A stretch of DNA of 64,000 bases, taken from the NCBI GenBank assembly GCA_014444615.1, contig PVXE01000010.1:1-64000 (forward strand). Reading direction: 5' to 3'. Of this stretch, positions 50,393 to 60,222 are shown in pieces. Origin of the DNA: Tagaea sp. CACIAM 22H2 (GTDB lineage: Bacteria > Pseudomonadota > Alphaproteobacteria > CACIAM-22H2). How positions within the stretch are numbered: the stretch's first letter is position 1; each line of letters begins with the position of its first letter. The notes beneath the pieces are model-generated. The model was not told where the DNA came from. It ran no database searches and was given only the letters and a program-made list of their open reading frames with translations. The translations under genes and the position numbers were made by a program.

Positions 50393-50941
50393 TTGCGCCT
50401 AACCGCAATTCGCAATTTGGGAATCGCCGCCGTCGCCGCCCTGGCGCTGGGCGCTTGCGGCTTGACGGGCCAATCGGCGTCGACCGGCTCGGCGTCGAAC
50501 CCGAACGACAAGAACGCGTCGCCCGGCCCCGGCTTCGTGCGGTTCACCGACGTGCCCATGCCCGCCAACGCGTCGGTCGATCTCAACAACTTGTTCGTCA
50601 TGGGCAATGACGGCGCCTGGTTTGGCCGCATCGTGCTGTCACCGGGCAGCTCGGTCGCCGATATGTACGAATTTTACCGCCGCGAAATGCCGCGTTTCGG
50701 CTGGGCGGAGGTCTCGAATATTCGCTCGGCGAGTTCGGTGCTGGTGTTCCAGCAGGGCGACCGCGTAGCAACGATCCAGATCAACCAGGCCGGTACGATC
50801 ACGGCCGCGAGCAAGGTCGAGTTCTCGATGACGCCGCGCACCGGGCAGTTGCGCGTGATGTCGAACGGGCCGCAGCCCTCGCAACCTTCGCCATTGCCGG
50901 CCAATCCACGCCCGCAGGTCGACAGCGCGCCGCTGCGGTGA
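50393..50941 (+). CDS. Predicted lipoprotein of unknown function
   Basis: A 182-residue protein from the TTG at 50393, which has CGGGAG about 7 nt before it and starts MRLTAIRNLG. The hydrophobic stretch AAVAALALGAC ends in a lipobox (ALGAC), so the Cys at about residue 19 should be lipidated. The mature part has FTDVPMPANASVDLNNLFV, SSVADMYEFYRREMPRFGW and a Pro-rich tail. FYRREMPRFGW-like segments occur in small DUF-type lipoproteins of alphaproteobacteria, but I do not name a family. It follows the Lol genes, which would process it. The stop overlaps the next start. Confidence 0.78.
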   Translation: MRLTAIRNLGIAAVAALALGACGLTGQSASTGSASNPNDKNASPGPGFVRFTDVPMPANASVDLNNLFVMGNDGAWFGRIVLSPGSSVADMYEFYRREMPRFGWAEVSNIRSASSVLVFQQGDRVATIQINQAGTITAASKVEFSMTPRTGQLRVMSNGPQPSQPSPLPANPRPQVDSAPLR

Positions 50942-51690
50942 CCGCGCGCGCGTTCTGCGCGGACGCCGATCTGCGCTACGAAGCCTCTCGGCATCGTTTC
51001 GTTCCCGGCGGAGGTTTCACGCTGGGCGACGATTATCGCCTCGCGCATTTGCCGCTGGTCGATCCCGCCCATCCCAAGATCATCGCGGCGGTCCCCGGCA
51101 AGGACTACGACCGGGGTTATTACGCCGTGCCGCGTCACGCGCTGGCCGTACATGTCGCGGCCGAAATTTTGGAAGCGAGCCGGGTCTATCGCGATCTCGA
51201 CGCCGATCTGCGCAAGCGCGCGGTCGCCGGGAAGATCGCTTGGGCGACGCAGGCCAAGCGTCGAGACGTGTTGCACGCAACCATCGCCGGTCCGGTCGAT
51301 GCGCCAACGGCGGACGCCTATCTGCACGCGGGCGCTGCGTGGCGGGCGCGCACCGGCCCCGCCGCGATAAGGCTCGGCGGCCCGTTCGTCGGCAACCGCA
51401 ATCACGGGCGAATCTATCTGCCCGTCTATCCCGAGAATCGCGACGGTACGGATATGTACGCCGCGCTTCAGCGCGAAATCGGCGCGCGCCCCTCCGGATT
51501 TTATGCGATCGGCTTATGGCATCTCGCCGATGATCTGAATGCGGACGAAGCCGCGTCGCTTGCCGCTTGGCTCGATCGCTGGGGCGCGGAAACGGTCGCG
51601 ATCGTCGACGATCCGCGTCTCGGCATTTTGACCACGCGCGACGACCAGGCGTTGCGCGACCCCGCGTGGCGCTGGTTAGCGGCGGGTTAA
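50938..51690 (+). CDS. Hypothetical protein, 250 residues
   Basis: Start codon is GTG at 50938, overlapping the lipoprotein stop by 4 bp (GTGA). No family recognised and no signal peptide or TM helix. Segments that may help a search are RHRFVPGGGFTLGDDYRLAH, LHATIAGPVDA, RLGGPFVGNRNHGRIYLPVY and RWGAETVAIVDDPRLGILTT. A single H-x-T-I element (HATI) resembles half of a 2H phosphoesterase signature, but a second copy is missing. The coupling to the lipoprotein gene suggests a shared job. Base usage is normal for the window. Confidence 0.65.
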   Translation: MTARAFCADADLRYEASRHRFVPGGGFTLGDDYRLAHLPLVDPAHPKIIAAVPGKDYDRGYYAVPRHALAVHVAAEILEASRVYRDLDADLRKRAVAGKIAWATQAKRRDVLHATIAGPVDAPTADAYLHAGAAWRARTGPAAIRLGGPFVGNRNHGRIYLPVYPENRDGTDMYAALQREIGARPSGFYAIGLWHLADDLNADEAASLAAWLDRWGAETVAIVDDPRLGILTTRDDQALRDPAWRWLAAG

Positions 51691-51756
51691 TCCCGCAAAT
51701 TCTTCGAAAATTGTCGGCGTGAATTTCGTACCTGATGCCGCATTGTCGGCACGCGT

Positions 51757-51783
51757 ATTAACCACCGTTTAATTTGCCGGATG
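51757..51783 (+). promoter_or_regulatory. Sigma-28-like promoter for the chemoreceptor gene
   Basis: ATTAACCA (51757-51764), 11 nt, GCCGGATG (51776-51783), close to the flagellar/chemotaxis sigma-28 layout and 43 nt before the start codon. Chemoreceptor genes are common sigma-28 targets. Confidence 0.4.
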
Positions 51784-51826
51784 TTTTATCGCCTTGTCGC
51801 CGTAAAAATTTTCGTAGGGTCTCAAA

Positions 51827-53500
51827 ATGCTCGCCAATCTCAAGATCGCCTATCGCCTCATGATCGGTTTTGGGCTGATGGTCCTGATGATCGCGGGCCT
51901 CAGCGGCTATACCGTCTCCTCTTCGAGCGATACGATTGCGGCTTTCGACCGTGTCGTGCGCATCAAAAACAACGAAACGCTGATCCAACAATCGCTGCGC
52001 AACATGCACGAAGGGCGCGCGCATATCTGGATCGGCGTGGCAACGAACGATCTGGCTCGATGGGACAACGCGCAAGCATCGCTCAAGGCGGTTGCGTCGG
52101 GCTTCGAAAGCCTGGAGCGTTCGACCGTCAATCCTGATCGTTTGCGCCAGATTCGCGAGTTGCGGGCTGCGGTCGATGCCTATGTCGTGCGCGCGATGGC
52201 GTTGCGCGATTTGCGCGCGGCCAATGTGTCGCTCGAATCGCCCCAATGGCGCGCGGCAATCGACGCGACGAACGCGGAGGCCGCCAAGATCTACGGCATC
52301 GCCGATCCGTTGCAGAAAAACTTCTTCGACGTGGCGAGCCAGGCGACCCAAGAGGCTTCGTCGGATCTGCGCGAGGCCATCACAGTTTCACTGGTCGCCG
52401 GAATCTTGGCCGTGTTGGCCGGCATCGGACTGGCGCTGATCGCCGCGCGCAGCATCGCCGGCCCGATCAAGTCGATGACCGATGCGATGCTGAAGCTCGC
52501 GGGTGGCGACAAGGCGGTCGCGATCCCGGGCGTGGGCCGCAAGGACGAAGTCGGCGAGATGGCCGGTGCCGTCCAGGTCTTCAAGGACAATATGATCAAG
52601 ACCGACGAAATGGCCGAAGCGCAGCGCCAGGAACAGGTGAAGAAGGAAGAGCGTCAGCGCGTCGTCGACGGCTACATCAAGGATTTCGACAAGACCGTGA
52701 CCGGCGTGCTGCAGGTCGTGGCGTCCGCCGCCGAGGAATTGCAGGCGACGGCGCGTTCGATGTCGGCGACGGCGGCGGATACCAGCCGCCAATCGACCGC
52801 GGCGGCCGGCGCTTCCGAGGAAGCTTCGACCAATGTGCAGACGGTCGCGGCCGCGACCGAGGAAGTGTCTTCGTCGATCGCCGAGATCACGCGGCAAGTT
52901 TCGGAATCGACACGCATCACCAGCCAGGCGGTGCAGGAGACGGAACGGACCGATACGCAGCTTCAAGGTCTCGCCGAGGCGGCGCAGAGCATCGGCACGG
53001 TCGTGCAGCTCATCAACGAGATCGCGTCGCAGACCAATCTCCTCGCGCTCAACGCCACGATCGAAGCCGCGCGCGCGGGCGAGGCGGGCAAGGGCTTCGC
53101 GGTCGTTGCGTCGGAGGTCAAGTCGCTGGCCAACCAGACCGCCAAGGCGACCGAGGAAATCAGCGCCAAGGTGAACGAGATGCAGAACGCGACCGGCCGT
53201 TCGGTCGAGGCGGTCAAGGGCATCGGCAAGACGATCGGCCAGGTCAACGAGATCGCGGTTGCGATCGCGTCGGCGGTCGAGGAGCAGGGTGCGGCGACGC
53301 AGGAGATCGCGCGCAACGTCCAGCAGGCGGCGGCGGGCACGGCGGAGGTATCGAGCAATATCGCCGGCGTCACGCAGGCCGCGGGCCAGACCGGGGCGGC
53401 GTCCGAGCAGGTGCTGAGTGCGTCCGCCGAACTCGCCAAGAACGCCGAGCATTTGCGCAACCAAGTCGACGGGTTCCTCGCCAAGATCCGCGCCGCGTAA
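51827..53500 (+). CDS. Methyl-accepting chemotaxis protein with four-helix-bundle sensor
   Basis: A 557-residue chemoreceptor. TM1 lies at about 9-29. The helical periplasmic domain (about 30-185) fits the 4HB_MCP type, with no Cache motifs. TM2 at about 188-210 is followed by HAMP (about 212-265) and the signalling domain with tip [20 protein letters not shown]. It ends [15 protein letters not shown], much like the receptor at 2831-4525. No CheR-binding pentapeptide is seen at the C-terminus. The ligand is unknown. Confidence 0.9.
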   Translation: MLANLKIAYRLMIGFGLMVLMIAGLSGYTVSSSSDTIAAFDRVVRIKNNETLIQQSLRNMHEGRAHIWIGVATNDLARWDNAQASLKAVASGFESLERSTVNPDRLRQIRELRAAVDAYVVRAMALRDLRAANVSLESPQWRAAIDATNAEAAKIYGIADPLQKNFFDVASQATQEASSDLREAITVSLVAGILAVLAGIGLALIAARSIAGPIKSMTDAMLKLAGGDKAVAIPGVGRKDEVGEMAGAVQVFKDNMIKTDEMAEAQRQEQVKKEERQRVVDGYIKDFDKTVTGVLQVVASAAEELQATARSMSATAADTSRQSTAAAGASEEASTNVQTVAAATEEVSSSIAEITRQVSESTRITSQAVQETERTDTQLQGLAEAAQSIGTVVQLINEIASQTNLLALNATIEAARAGEAGKGFAVVASEVKSLANQTAKATEEISAKVNEMQNATGRSVEAVKGIGKTIGQVNEIAVAIASAVEEQGAATQEIARNVQQAAAGTAEVSSNIAGVTQAAGQTGAASEQVLSASAELAKNAEHLRNQVDGFLAKIRAA

Positions 53501-53545
53501 TCGGTTCATCCACAGGCCGCTTGGCGGGCTGGAACGACTCGGGGC

Positions 53546-56500
53546 ATGGACGCTAATTTGGCGCCCATGCCCCACGCCGATTTCGTCCATCTTCGCGCCC
53601 ATTCGGCCTATTCGCTGTCCGAAGGCGCCATCAAGGTGAAGAAGCTGGTCGAGCTCGCCAAGGGCTCGGACATGCCGGCCTTGGGCATCGCCGACACCGG
53701 CAATCTTTTCGGCGGTCTTGAGTTCTCCTACGCCGCGATCGAAGCGGGCGTGCAACCGATCATCGGCTGCGATCTGGGCGTGCGCCGCGAAGGCGAGGGC
53801 GGGGGCATGGCGGCGCGGGTGGGCAAGGCGCCCGAGCCCGATCGCCTGTTGCTGATCGCGCAGAACGAAGCGGGCGGTTCCAATCTCGGCAAATTGTCGA
53901 GCCGGGCCTATCTCGACACGCCGCCGGGCGAAACGCCGCAGGTCACGCTGGCGCAAATCGCCGAAAAATCGGAAGGCCTGTTGTGCCTGACCGGCGGCGC
54001 CAAGGGCCCGGTCGGACGCTTGCTGCTCGAAGGCCAGCGCGCGGCGGCGGAAGCCATACTCGACAAGCTGCAGGAGGCGTTTCCGGGCCGCTTGTATATC
54101 GAGATCCAGCGCCACGGCCTGCCCGAAGAAGCCAAGATCGAAGAAGCGCTGATCGAGCTTGCCTATGCGCGCGATCTGCCGCTGGTCGCGACCAACGGCG
54201 TCTATTTCGCGGGTACCGGCATGTACGAAGCGCACGACGCGCTGCTGTGCATCGCCGAGGGACGCTTCGTCGCCGATCGCGAGCGCCGGCGCTTGACGCC
54301 CGAACATCGCTTCAAGACCGCCGCCGAAATGCGCGCGCTGTTCGCCGATCTGCCCGAGGCGATCGACAACACGCTGGTCGTCGCCAAACGCTGCGCGTGG
54401 TGGTTCTCCGGCCGCAAGCCGATCCTGCCGCGTTCGTCCCGCGCCAAAGAGATTTCGGAAGCCGACGCGCTGCGCGCGCTGGCGCGCGAAGGCTTGGACA
54501 AGCGCCTGATCGAAAACGTGTGGACGTCCGACATGGACGACGCCAAGCGCGCCGAAGTCGCCGAACCCTATCGCAAGCGGCTGGAATTCGAGTCCGACAT
54601 CATCGTGCAGATGGGGTTTCCGGGCTACTTCCTGATCGTCGCCGACTTCATCCAATGGGCGAAGCAGCACGGAATTCCCGTAGGGCCGGGCCGCGGCTCG
54701 GGGGCGGGCTCCGTCGTCGCCTGGGCGCTGACGATCACCGATCTCGATCCGCTGCGCTTCGGCTTGCTGTTCGAACGATTCTTGAATCCCGAACGCGTAT
54801 CGATGCCCGACTTCGATATCGATTTCTGCCAGGATCGGCGCGACGAAGTCATTCGCTACGTCCAAGGCGTCTATGGCGAGGATCGCGTCGCGCAGATCAT
54901 CACCTTCGGCAAGCTGCAAGCGCGCGCGGTGCTGCGCGACACGGGCCGCGTGCTCGGCATGCCCTATGGCCAGGTCGACCGCATCTGCAAGCTGGTCCCC
55001 AACAACCCGGCCGCCCCCGTCACGCTGCAACAGGCGATCGACGGCGAGCCCGCCTTGCGCGAGATGATCGCGGCCGACGAAGCGGTCGCGCGGCTTGTGG
55101 AGATCGCGAAGAATCTCGAAGGCCTTTATCGCCACGCCTCGACCCATGCCGCCGGCGTGGTGATCGGCGACCGGCCGCTCGACGAATTGGTGCCGCTCTA
55201 TCGCGATCCGCGTTCGTCGATGCCGGTCACGCAGTTCAACATGAAGGACGTCGAGAAGGCGGGGCTCGTCAAGTTCGACTTCCTCGGTTTGAAGACGCTG
55301 ACCGTGATCGTGCGCGCGGTCGAGCTGATCGCGCGCAAGAACGTGACGGTCGATATCGACCATCTGCCGCTCGATGATCGAAAATCCTACGAGCTGCTGT
55401 CGAAGGGCGACACGGTCGGCATCTTCCAGCTTGAAAGCACGGGCATGCGCGACGCGGTGCGCCGCCTGCGCCCCGACCGGATCGAGGACATCATCGCGCT
55501 CGTGGCGCTCTACCGCCCGGGTCCGATGGAGAACATCCCGAAATATATCGCGGTCAAGCAGGGCGCCGAGAAGCCCGACTATCTGCATCCGAAGCTGGAG
55601 CCGATCCTGAAGGAGACCTACGGGGTCATCATCTATCAGGAACAGGTGATGCAGATCGCGCAGGTGCTGTCGGGTTACTCGCTGGGCGGTGCGGATCTTC
55701 TGCGCCGCGCGATGGGCAAGAAGATCAAGGCGGAGATGGACGCCCAGCGGAAGATCTTCGTCGACGGCGCGGTCGCCAACGGCGTTGCCGAAGCGCAAGC
55801 CTCGTCGATCTTCGACCTCGTCGACAAATTCGCGGGCTACGGCTTCAACAAAAGCCACGCGGCCGCCTACGCCATCGTCGCCTATCAAACCGCGTGGCTG
55901 AAGGCGAATCATCCGGTCGAGTTCTTCGCCGCGTCGATGACGCTCGATCTGTCGAACACCGACAAGCTCAACATGTTCCGGCAGGAGGTCGAGCGCCTCG
56001 GCTACAAAATCCTGCCGCCGGACGTGAACAAATCCGAAGCTGCGTTCACGGTCGAGTATCCGGAAGGTCCGACGGGCAAGGGGGCCGTGCGCTACGCGCT
56101 CGCCGCCGTGCGCAATGTCGGCCTCGCCGCGATGGAAGCGCTAGTCGCCGAGCGTAAGGCGAACGGGCCGTTCAAATCGCTGTTCGACATGGCCCGGCGC
56201 ATGGACGCGCGCCAGCTCAACAAGCGCCAGCTCGAAAATCTGGTGAAGGCGGGCGCCTTCGACAGCCTCGATCCCAACCGCGCGCGCGTGTTCGCGGCGA
56301 TCGAAATGCTGCTGCGCACCGCGCAAGCGACGGCCGAAGAGCGCGAGACCAATCAGGTCAACCTGTTCGGCGGCGGCCCCGGCGGCGCAGCCGCCAACGA
56401 CCCGCCTTTGCCCAAGGTCAAGGAATGGAGCCTGCACGAACGCTTGCAGGCGGAATTCGAAAGCGTGGGCTTCTATCTGGCCGCCCATCCGCTCGACGCC

Positions 56501-57058
56501 TATGCGGTCGGGTTGAAGCGTTTGGGCGTCGTGCGCTCGGGCGAGATCGCGCGCAGCCTCGCCGCCGGCGGGTCGACGCGCGTGCGCTTGGCGGGCACGG
56601 TGCTGGGCCGCAAGGAACGCACTTCGGCCAAGGGCAACAAATTCGCCTTCGCCCAATTATCCGACGCGGGCGGCACCTACGAGATCATGATCTTCTCGGA
56701 AGTGCTGGCGAAGTCGCGCGAGCTTTTGGACAGCGGCAAGCCGCTGCTTGTCTACGCCGACGCGCGGGTGGAGGAAGAGAATGTGCGCCTGCTGGCCAGC
56801 GACATCAAAGCGCTGGATCAGGAGGTCGCGAACTCGGCGGCGGGCTTGCGCATCGGCATCGGCGATGCGGGCGCGGTCGAGGAATTGCGCAAGGTGGTCG
56901 CCAACGCCAAAAAGGGCAAAGGCGCCATCCGCGTCCAGGTGCGCAGCGCCGAGGGGGCGGAGGTCGAAATCCGCTTGAAGGAAACCTTCGCGATCACGCC
57001 GGAGATCCGTCAGGCGCTGGGCCAGGTGCCCGGCATCCTGGAAGTCGCCGAGATTTGA
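53546..57058 (+). CDS. dnaE: DNA polymerase III alpha subunit
   Basis: The replicative polymerase, 1170 residues. The PHP domain begins FVHLRAHSAYSLSEGAIK. The polymerase active site has GPGRGSGAGSVVAWAL and the catalytic aspartates in PDFDIDF (about residues 421-427). The helix-hairpin-helix and OB domains follow (OB near RLAGTVLGRKERTSAKG). An in-frame ATG at 53567 would give 1163 residues and starts closer to the family norm (MPHADFVHLR); neither has a clear ribosome-binding site. It is DnaE1 by length, not the ImuB-linked DnaE2. Confidence 0.97.
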   Translation: MDANLAPMPHADFVHLRAHSAYSLSEGAIKVKKLVELAKGSDMPALGIADTGNLFGGLEFSYAAIEAGVQPIIGCDLGVRREGEGGGMAARVGKAPEPDRLLLIAQNEAGGSNLGKLSSRAYLDTPPGETPQVTLAQIAEKSEGLLCLTGGAKGPVGRLLLEGQRAAAEAILDKLQEAFPGRLYIEIQRHGLPEEAKIEEALIELAYARDLPLVATNGVYFAGTGMYEAHDALLCIAEGRFVADRERRRLTPEHRFKTAAEMRALFADLPEAIDNTLVVAKRCAWWFSGRKPILPRSSRAKEISEADALRALAREGLDKRLIENVWTSDMDDAKRAEVAEPYRKRLEFESDIIVQMGFPGYFLIVADFIQWAKQHGIPVGPGRGSGAGSVVAWALTITDLDPLRFGLLFERFLNPERVSMPDFDIDFCQDRRDEVIRYVQGVYGEDRVAQIITFGKLQARAVLRDTGRVLGMPYGQVDRICKLVPNNPAAPVTLQQAIDGEPALREMIAADEAVARLVEIAKNLEGLYRHASTHAAGVVIGDRPLDELVPLYRDPRSSMPVTQFNMKDVEKAGLVKFDFLGLKTLTVIVRAVELIARKNVTVDIDHLPLDDRKSYELLSKGDTVGIFQLESTGMRDAVRRLRPDRIEDIIALVALYRPGPMENIPKYIAVKQGAEKPDYLHPKLEPILKETYGVIIYQEQVMQIAQVLSGYSLGGADLLRRAMGKKIKAEMDAQRKIFVDGAVANGVAEAQASSIFDLVDKFAGYGFNKSHAAAYAIVAYQTAWLKANHPVEFFAASMTLDLSNTDKLNMFRQEVERLGYKILPPDVNKSEAAFTVEYPEGPTGKGAVRYALAAVRNVGLAAMEALVAERKANGPFKSLFDMARRMDARQLNKRQLENLVKAGAFDSLDPNRARVFAAIEMLLRTAQATAEERETNQVNLFGGGPGGAAANDPPLPKVKEWSLHERLQAEFESVGFYLAAHPLDAYAVGLKRLGVVRSGEIARSLAAGGSTRVRLAGTVLGRKERTSAKGNKFAFAQLSDAGGTYEIMIFSEVLAKSRELLDSGKPLLVYADARVEEENVRLLASDIKALDQEVANSAAGLRIGIGDAGAVEELRKVVANAKKGKGAIRVQVRSAEGAEVEIRLKETFAITPEIRQALGQVPGILEVAEI

Positions 57059-57090
57059 CGCGCGCCCGATAGTCGCTATTCTCCCCCGCC

Positions 57091-57609
57091 ATGGCGGAGG
57101 AATTCACGCGGACCTATAAGACCGGCGAAGTCATCTTCACCCAAGGTGAAGACGGGCATTTCGCCTGCTTGTTGCGCGAAGGCTTGGTCGAGCTGTTCAG
57201 CGGCGAGGGCGCAACTCGTGTGCCGATCGCGCAGGTGCAGCCCGGGCGGATTTTCGGCGAGCTTTCGCTGGTCGATGGCGGCAAGCGCATGGCGACGGCC
57301 CGTGCGTTGATCCCCAGCAAGGTGTTTCTTCTCGACGAGAAGATCTTCCGCGGCAAGCTCGATGCGTTGCCCGAAAACGACCATCGCACTTTCGCGCGAT
57401 TGATCGAATTCGTGCGCGACACGCTGCCGCACGGGTTGGCGAAGCCCGGCGAAAAGGGCGCGCCCGATCCCGCGACGATCGCCGAAATGACCGCGCTGAT
57501 CGACGGCGCGGAGCTGACGCAAAACGTTTCGCGCGGCGGCGACGAATTCCTCGGCACGCTCGCCGATCTGTTGATTTTCTACGCCAAACGGCGTTTGCCG
57601 CCGGCCTGA
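57091..57609 (+). CDS. Cyclic nucleotide-binding domain protein
   Basis: A 172-residue protein with one cNMP-binding beta-roll (about 8-110): KTGEVIFTQGEDGHFACLL, then GRIFGELSLVDGGKRMATARAL, which matches the phosphate-binding cassette with GKRMATA in place of the usual xRxAxx. No DNA-binding helix-turn-helix follows; the remaining 60 residues are helical and unlike CRP. It may be a stand-alone sensor. It starts 32 nt after dnaE. Confidence 0.8.
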   Translation: MAEEFTRTYKTGEVIFTQGEDGHFACLLREGLVELFSGEGATRVPIAQVQPGRIFGELSLVDGGKRMATARALIPSKVFLLDEKIFRGKLDALPENDHRTFARLIEFVRDTLPHGLAKPGEKGAPDPATIAEMTALIDGAELTQNVSRGGDEFLGTLADLLIFYAKRRLPPA

Positions 57610-57611
57610 TC

Positions 57612-58070
57612 TCAAGTCTTCAGGAAAAACGCGCCCGTCAGCACCATGCCGATCGTCGTGCCGTCCTGCGACAGGGGCAAACGCAGAATTTCCAAGTTCA
57701 ACGGCCTTCCGCCGACCATGCCGTTGACGCGGTCATGCACCGGCTCGCGCGTCGCGATGACCGTGCGATAGCTTTCGGTCAAACGGCGTGCCAGTTCCTG
57801 GTCGGGAATATCGTCGACGTAAAGTCCGGTCGCGTCGTAGCCCGCATGCTCGACGATGCGTGTGCCGATCAGGCGATGGCGGAAACGGATCGGATCGCCG
57901 GGCTCGACATCGGCCAAGATCAAATGGCCCAACGCGAAGCGCATCTCCAACGGGTCGATATCCGCCCGCGCCGGCAGCCGGCCGAGTGTGCGGCGCTTCG
58001 CCTGCCAGTACTCGAGCAGCCGGCACAGTTCGGGCCGTTCGATGGTGAACTGGGGTGTTGCGAGGCTCAT
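57612..58070 (-). CDS. PAS_5 family protein
   Basis: A 152-residue protein with the alphaproteobacterial PAS_5-type domain: LCRLLEYWQAKRRTLGRLPARADIDPLEMRFAL-type opening (in pieces ADIDPLEM and LGHLILADVEP), RFRHRLIGTRI and YRTVIATREPVHDR. PAS_5 proteins are common in Rhodospirillales and lack an output domain. The ATG at 58070 is chosen as it begins MSLATPQFTIERPELCRLL; the frame runs open to 58160 without likely coding. It is convergent with the cNMP-domain gene, with 2 bp between them. Confidence 0.8.
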   Translation of the reverse strand: MSLATPQFTIERPELCRLLEYWQAKRRTLGRLPARADIDPLEMRFALGHLILADVEPGDPIRFRHRLIGTRIVEHAGYDATGLYVDDIPDQELARRLTESYRTVIATREPVHDRVNGMVGGRPLNLEILRLPLSQDGTTIGMVLTGAFFLKT

Positions 58071-58344
58071 GAAGTGCAAAATGCGGCACGGGCCTGAATG
58101 ACGCCTGAAGCCGGATCGAGAAATTAGCGGTAATTTGTTACCATTAGCCCATGCTTGCAAAGCAAGGAGGGGTGGGGTACATGCCTGCCCGCGTCACCGG
58201 GCATTCCGCCCGGCTGGCGACAAACCCTCACGCGGGACTTTCCGTCTTCCGGCGCCATAGGCCGGAGGCCGTTCCGGTGCCGGTTCCCCTCGGGATCCGG
58301 TGCTCGTCCCGCGGCGGATCAACCGGAGAAAGGATACCTCGCTT
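58071..58344 (+). other. Intergenic region and structured leader of rpsB
   Basis: About 270 bp between the divergent PAS_5 gene and rpsB. The plus-strand leader is strongly structured: CCGGCGCC (about 58247) can pair with GGTGCCGG (about 58275), and further GC-rich helices surround GGTTCCCC. Such a leader could serve as a binding site for ribosomal protein S2, which controls its own operon in other bacteria. The ribosome-binding site is GGAGAAAGGA, about 10 nt before the rpsB start. Confidence 0.45.
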
Positions 58345-59223
58345 ATGGCGATTCCGTCTTACACGATGCGTCAGCTGCTCGAAGCGGGCGTGCATTTCGG
58401 CCACCAGACCCGTCGCTGGAACCCGAAAATGGCGCCGTACCTGTTCGGCGTGCGCAACAACATTCACATCATCGACCTGCAGCAGACCGTGCCGCTGCTC
58501 GACGCCGCCTTGCAGGCGGCGCGCGACGTCGTTTCGCGCGGCGGCCGCGTGCTGTTCGTCGGCACGAAGCGCCAGGCGCAGGATCCGGTGGCCGAAGCCG
58601 CCAAGCGTTGCGGCCAGTATTTCGTGAACCATCGTTGGCTGGGCGGCATGCTCACCAACTGGAAGACGATCTCGAACTCGATCAAGCGCCTGCGCGAGAT
58701 CGACGAGCGTCTGGCGGGCGATTCGGCGGCCGTCGGCCTCACGAAGAAAGAAATGCTGTACATGACGCGCGAGAAGGAAAAGCTCGAGCGTTCGCTGGGC
58801 GGCATCAAGGAAATGGGCGGCTTGCCCGACCTGCTATTCATCATCGACACCAACAAGGAGTCGATCGCGGTCGAGGAAGCGCGCCGCCTGGGCATTCCGG
58901 TCATCGCGATCCTGGATTCGAATTCGGATCCCAAGGGCGTCACCTTCCCGGTGCCGGGCAACGACGACGCGCTGCGCGCCATCCAGACCTATTGCGATCT
59001 GATGGCGGGCGCGGTGCTCGACGGCTTGCAGGCCGAAATGAAGGCCGCTGGCGTCGATGTCGGCGCCGCGGTCGAAGCGCCGGCGGAAGCCGTCGCCGAA
59101 GCCCCGGCCGCGCCGGCCGAAGGCGAGGCGGTGCCGGACAAGGACGCGGCCGCCGCGGCCGAAGCCAAGCCCAAGAAGCCGCGCGCCAAGAAGCCCGCGA
59201 AGGAAAAGGCCTCGGCCGAGTAA
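58345..59223 (+). CDS. rpsB: 30S ribosomal protein S2
   Basis: A 292-residue S2. It starts [20 protein letters not shown] with the usual [15 protein letters not shown]. The C-terminal ~55 residues form an Ala/Glu/Pro/Lys-rich tail longer than in E. coli S2 (241 residues), typical of alphaproteobacteria. It binds the head-body junction of the 30S subunit. tsf follows in the usual order. The ATG at 58345 is supported by a GGAGAAAGGA ribosome-binding site. Confidence 0.98.
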   Translation: MAIPSYTMRQLLEAGVHFGHQTRRWNPKMAPYLFGVRNNIHIIDLQQTVPLLDAALQAARDVVSRGGRVLFVGTKRQAQDPVAEAAKRCGQYFVNHRWLGGMLTNWKTISNSIKRLREIDERLAGDSAAVGLTKKEMLYMTREKEKLERSLGGIKEMGGLPDLLFIIDTNKESIAVEEARRLGIPVIAILDSNSDPKGVTFPVPGNDDALRAIQTYCDLMAGAVLDGLQAEMKAAGVDVGAAVEAPAEAVAEAPAAPAEGEAVPDKDAAAAAEAKPKKPRAKKPAKEKASAE

Positions 59224-59275
59224 GGCCGAGGTTTCCCTTCCGCTTTCCCAATATCGAATACGTTAGAGGACGAAT

Positions 59276-60199
59276 ATGGCCGAGATTTCCGCCGCACTCG
59301 TGAAGGAACTGCGCGAAAAAAGCGGTGCCGGCATGATGGACTGCAAGCGCGCGCTGACCGAAAGCGGCGGCGACATCGAAGGTGCCGTCGACTGGCTGCG
59401 CAAGAAGGGCCTCGCCGCGGCCGCCAAGAAGGCCGGCCGCATCGCGGCCGAAGGCCTGATCGGCGTCGCGTCGAACGGCAAGACGGGCGCGGTGGTCGAG
59501 GTCAACTCGGAAACCGACTTCGTCGCGCGCAACGACGCCTTCCAAGCCTTCGTGCGCGACGCGGCCACGGCCGCGTTGTCGGCCGGCGGCGATGTCGAGA
59601 AGCTGAAGACCACGGCGCTGCCCTCGGGCGGTGCGGCGGCCGATGCGCTGACGGCGCTGGTCGCCAAGATCGGCGAGAACATGTCGCTGCGCCGCACGGC
59701 GTCGCTGACCGTGTCGGACGGCGTGGTCGCGACCTACGTGCACTCGTCGGTGTCGGCCGGTCTCGGCAAGATCGGCGTGCTCGTGGCGCTGGAAAGCGCC
59801 GGCGACAAGGAGAAGCTGACGGCGCTGGGCAAGCAGATCGCCATGCACATCGCCGCCGCGAACCCGCAATCGCTCGACATCACCTCGGTCGATCCGGCGG
59901 TGCTGGCGCGCGAGAAGGCCGTGCTCGCCGAGCAGGCCGCCGCGTCGGGCAAGGCGCCGGCCGTCGTCGAGAAGATGGTCGAAGGCCGCGTGCGCAAGTA
60001 CTACGAGGAAACCGTTCTGCTCGAGCAGGTCTACGTCGTCGACGGCGAGACCCGCGTGAAGGACGTGGTCGCGAAGGCGGCGAAGGACCTCGGCACCGCT
60101 GTCGCCCTCAAGGGCTTCGTGCGCTACGGTCTGGGCGAAGGCATCGAGAAGAAGTCGGAAGACTTCGCGGCGGAAGTCGCGGCTCAGCTCAAGTCCTAA
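59276..60199 (+). CDS. tsf: Elongation factor Ts
   Basis: A 307-residue nucleotide exchange factor for EF-Tu. The N-terminal UBA-like domain reads [20 protein letters not shown]; the conserved [14 protein letters not shown] core and the [10 protein letters not shown]-like stretch ([14 protein letters not shown]) follow. Length is normal. It is 52 nt after rpsB. Confidence 0.98.
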   Translation: MAEISAALVKELREKSGAGMMDCKRALTESGGDIEGAVDWLRKKGLAAAAKKAGRIAAEGLIGVASNGKTGAVVEVNSETDFVARNDAFQAFVRDAATAALSAGGDVEKLKTTALPSGGAAADALTALVAKIGENMSLRRTASLTVSDGVVATYVHSSVSAGLGKIGVLVALESAGDKEKLTALGKQIAMHIAAANPQSLDITSVDPAVLAREKAVLAEQAAASGKAPAVVEKMVEGRVRKYYEETVLLEQVYVVDGETRVKDVVAKAAKDLGTAVALKGFVRYGLGEGIEKKSEDFAAEVAAQLKS

Positions 60200-60222
60200 A
60201 CGTCGAAATCAGGAGCGCGCGC

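Noticed and set aside
52388-55912. Very long minus-strand open frame (over 1100 codons) opposite dnaE and a chemoreceptor gene
   Set aside because: It is the mirror frame of a GC-rich coding strand: rich in Arg, Ala, Asp and Leu, no domain pattern, and it spans two real genes.
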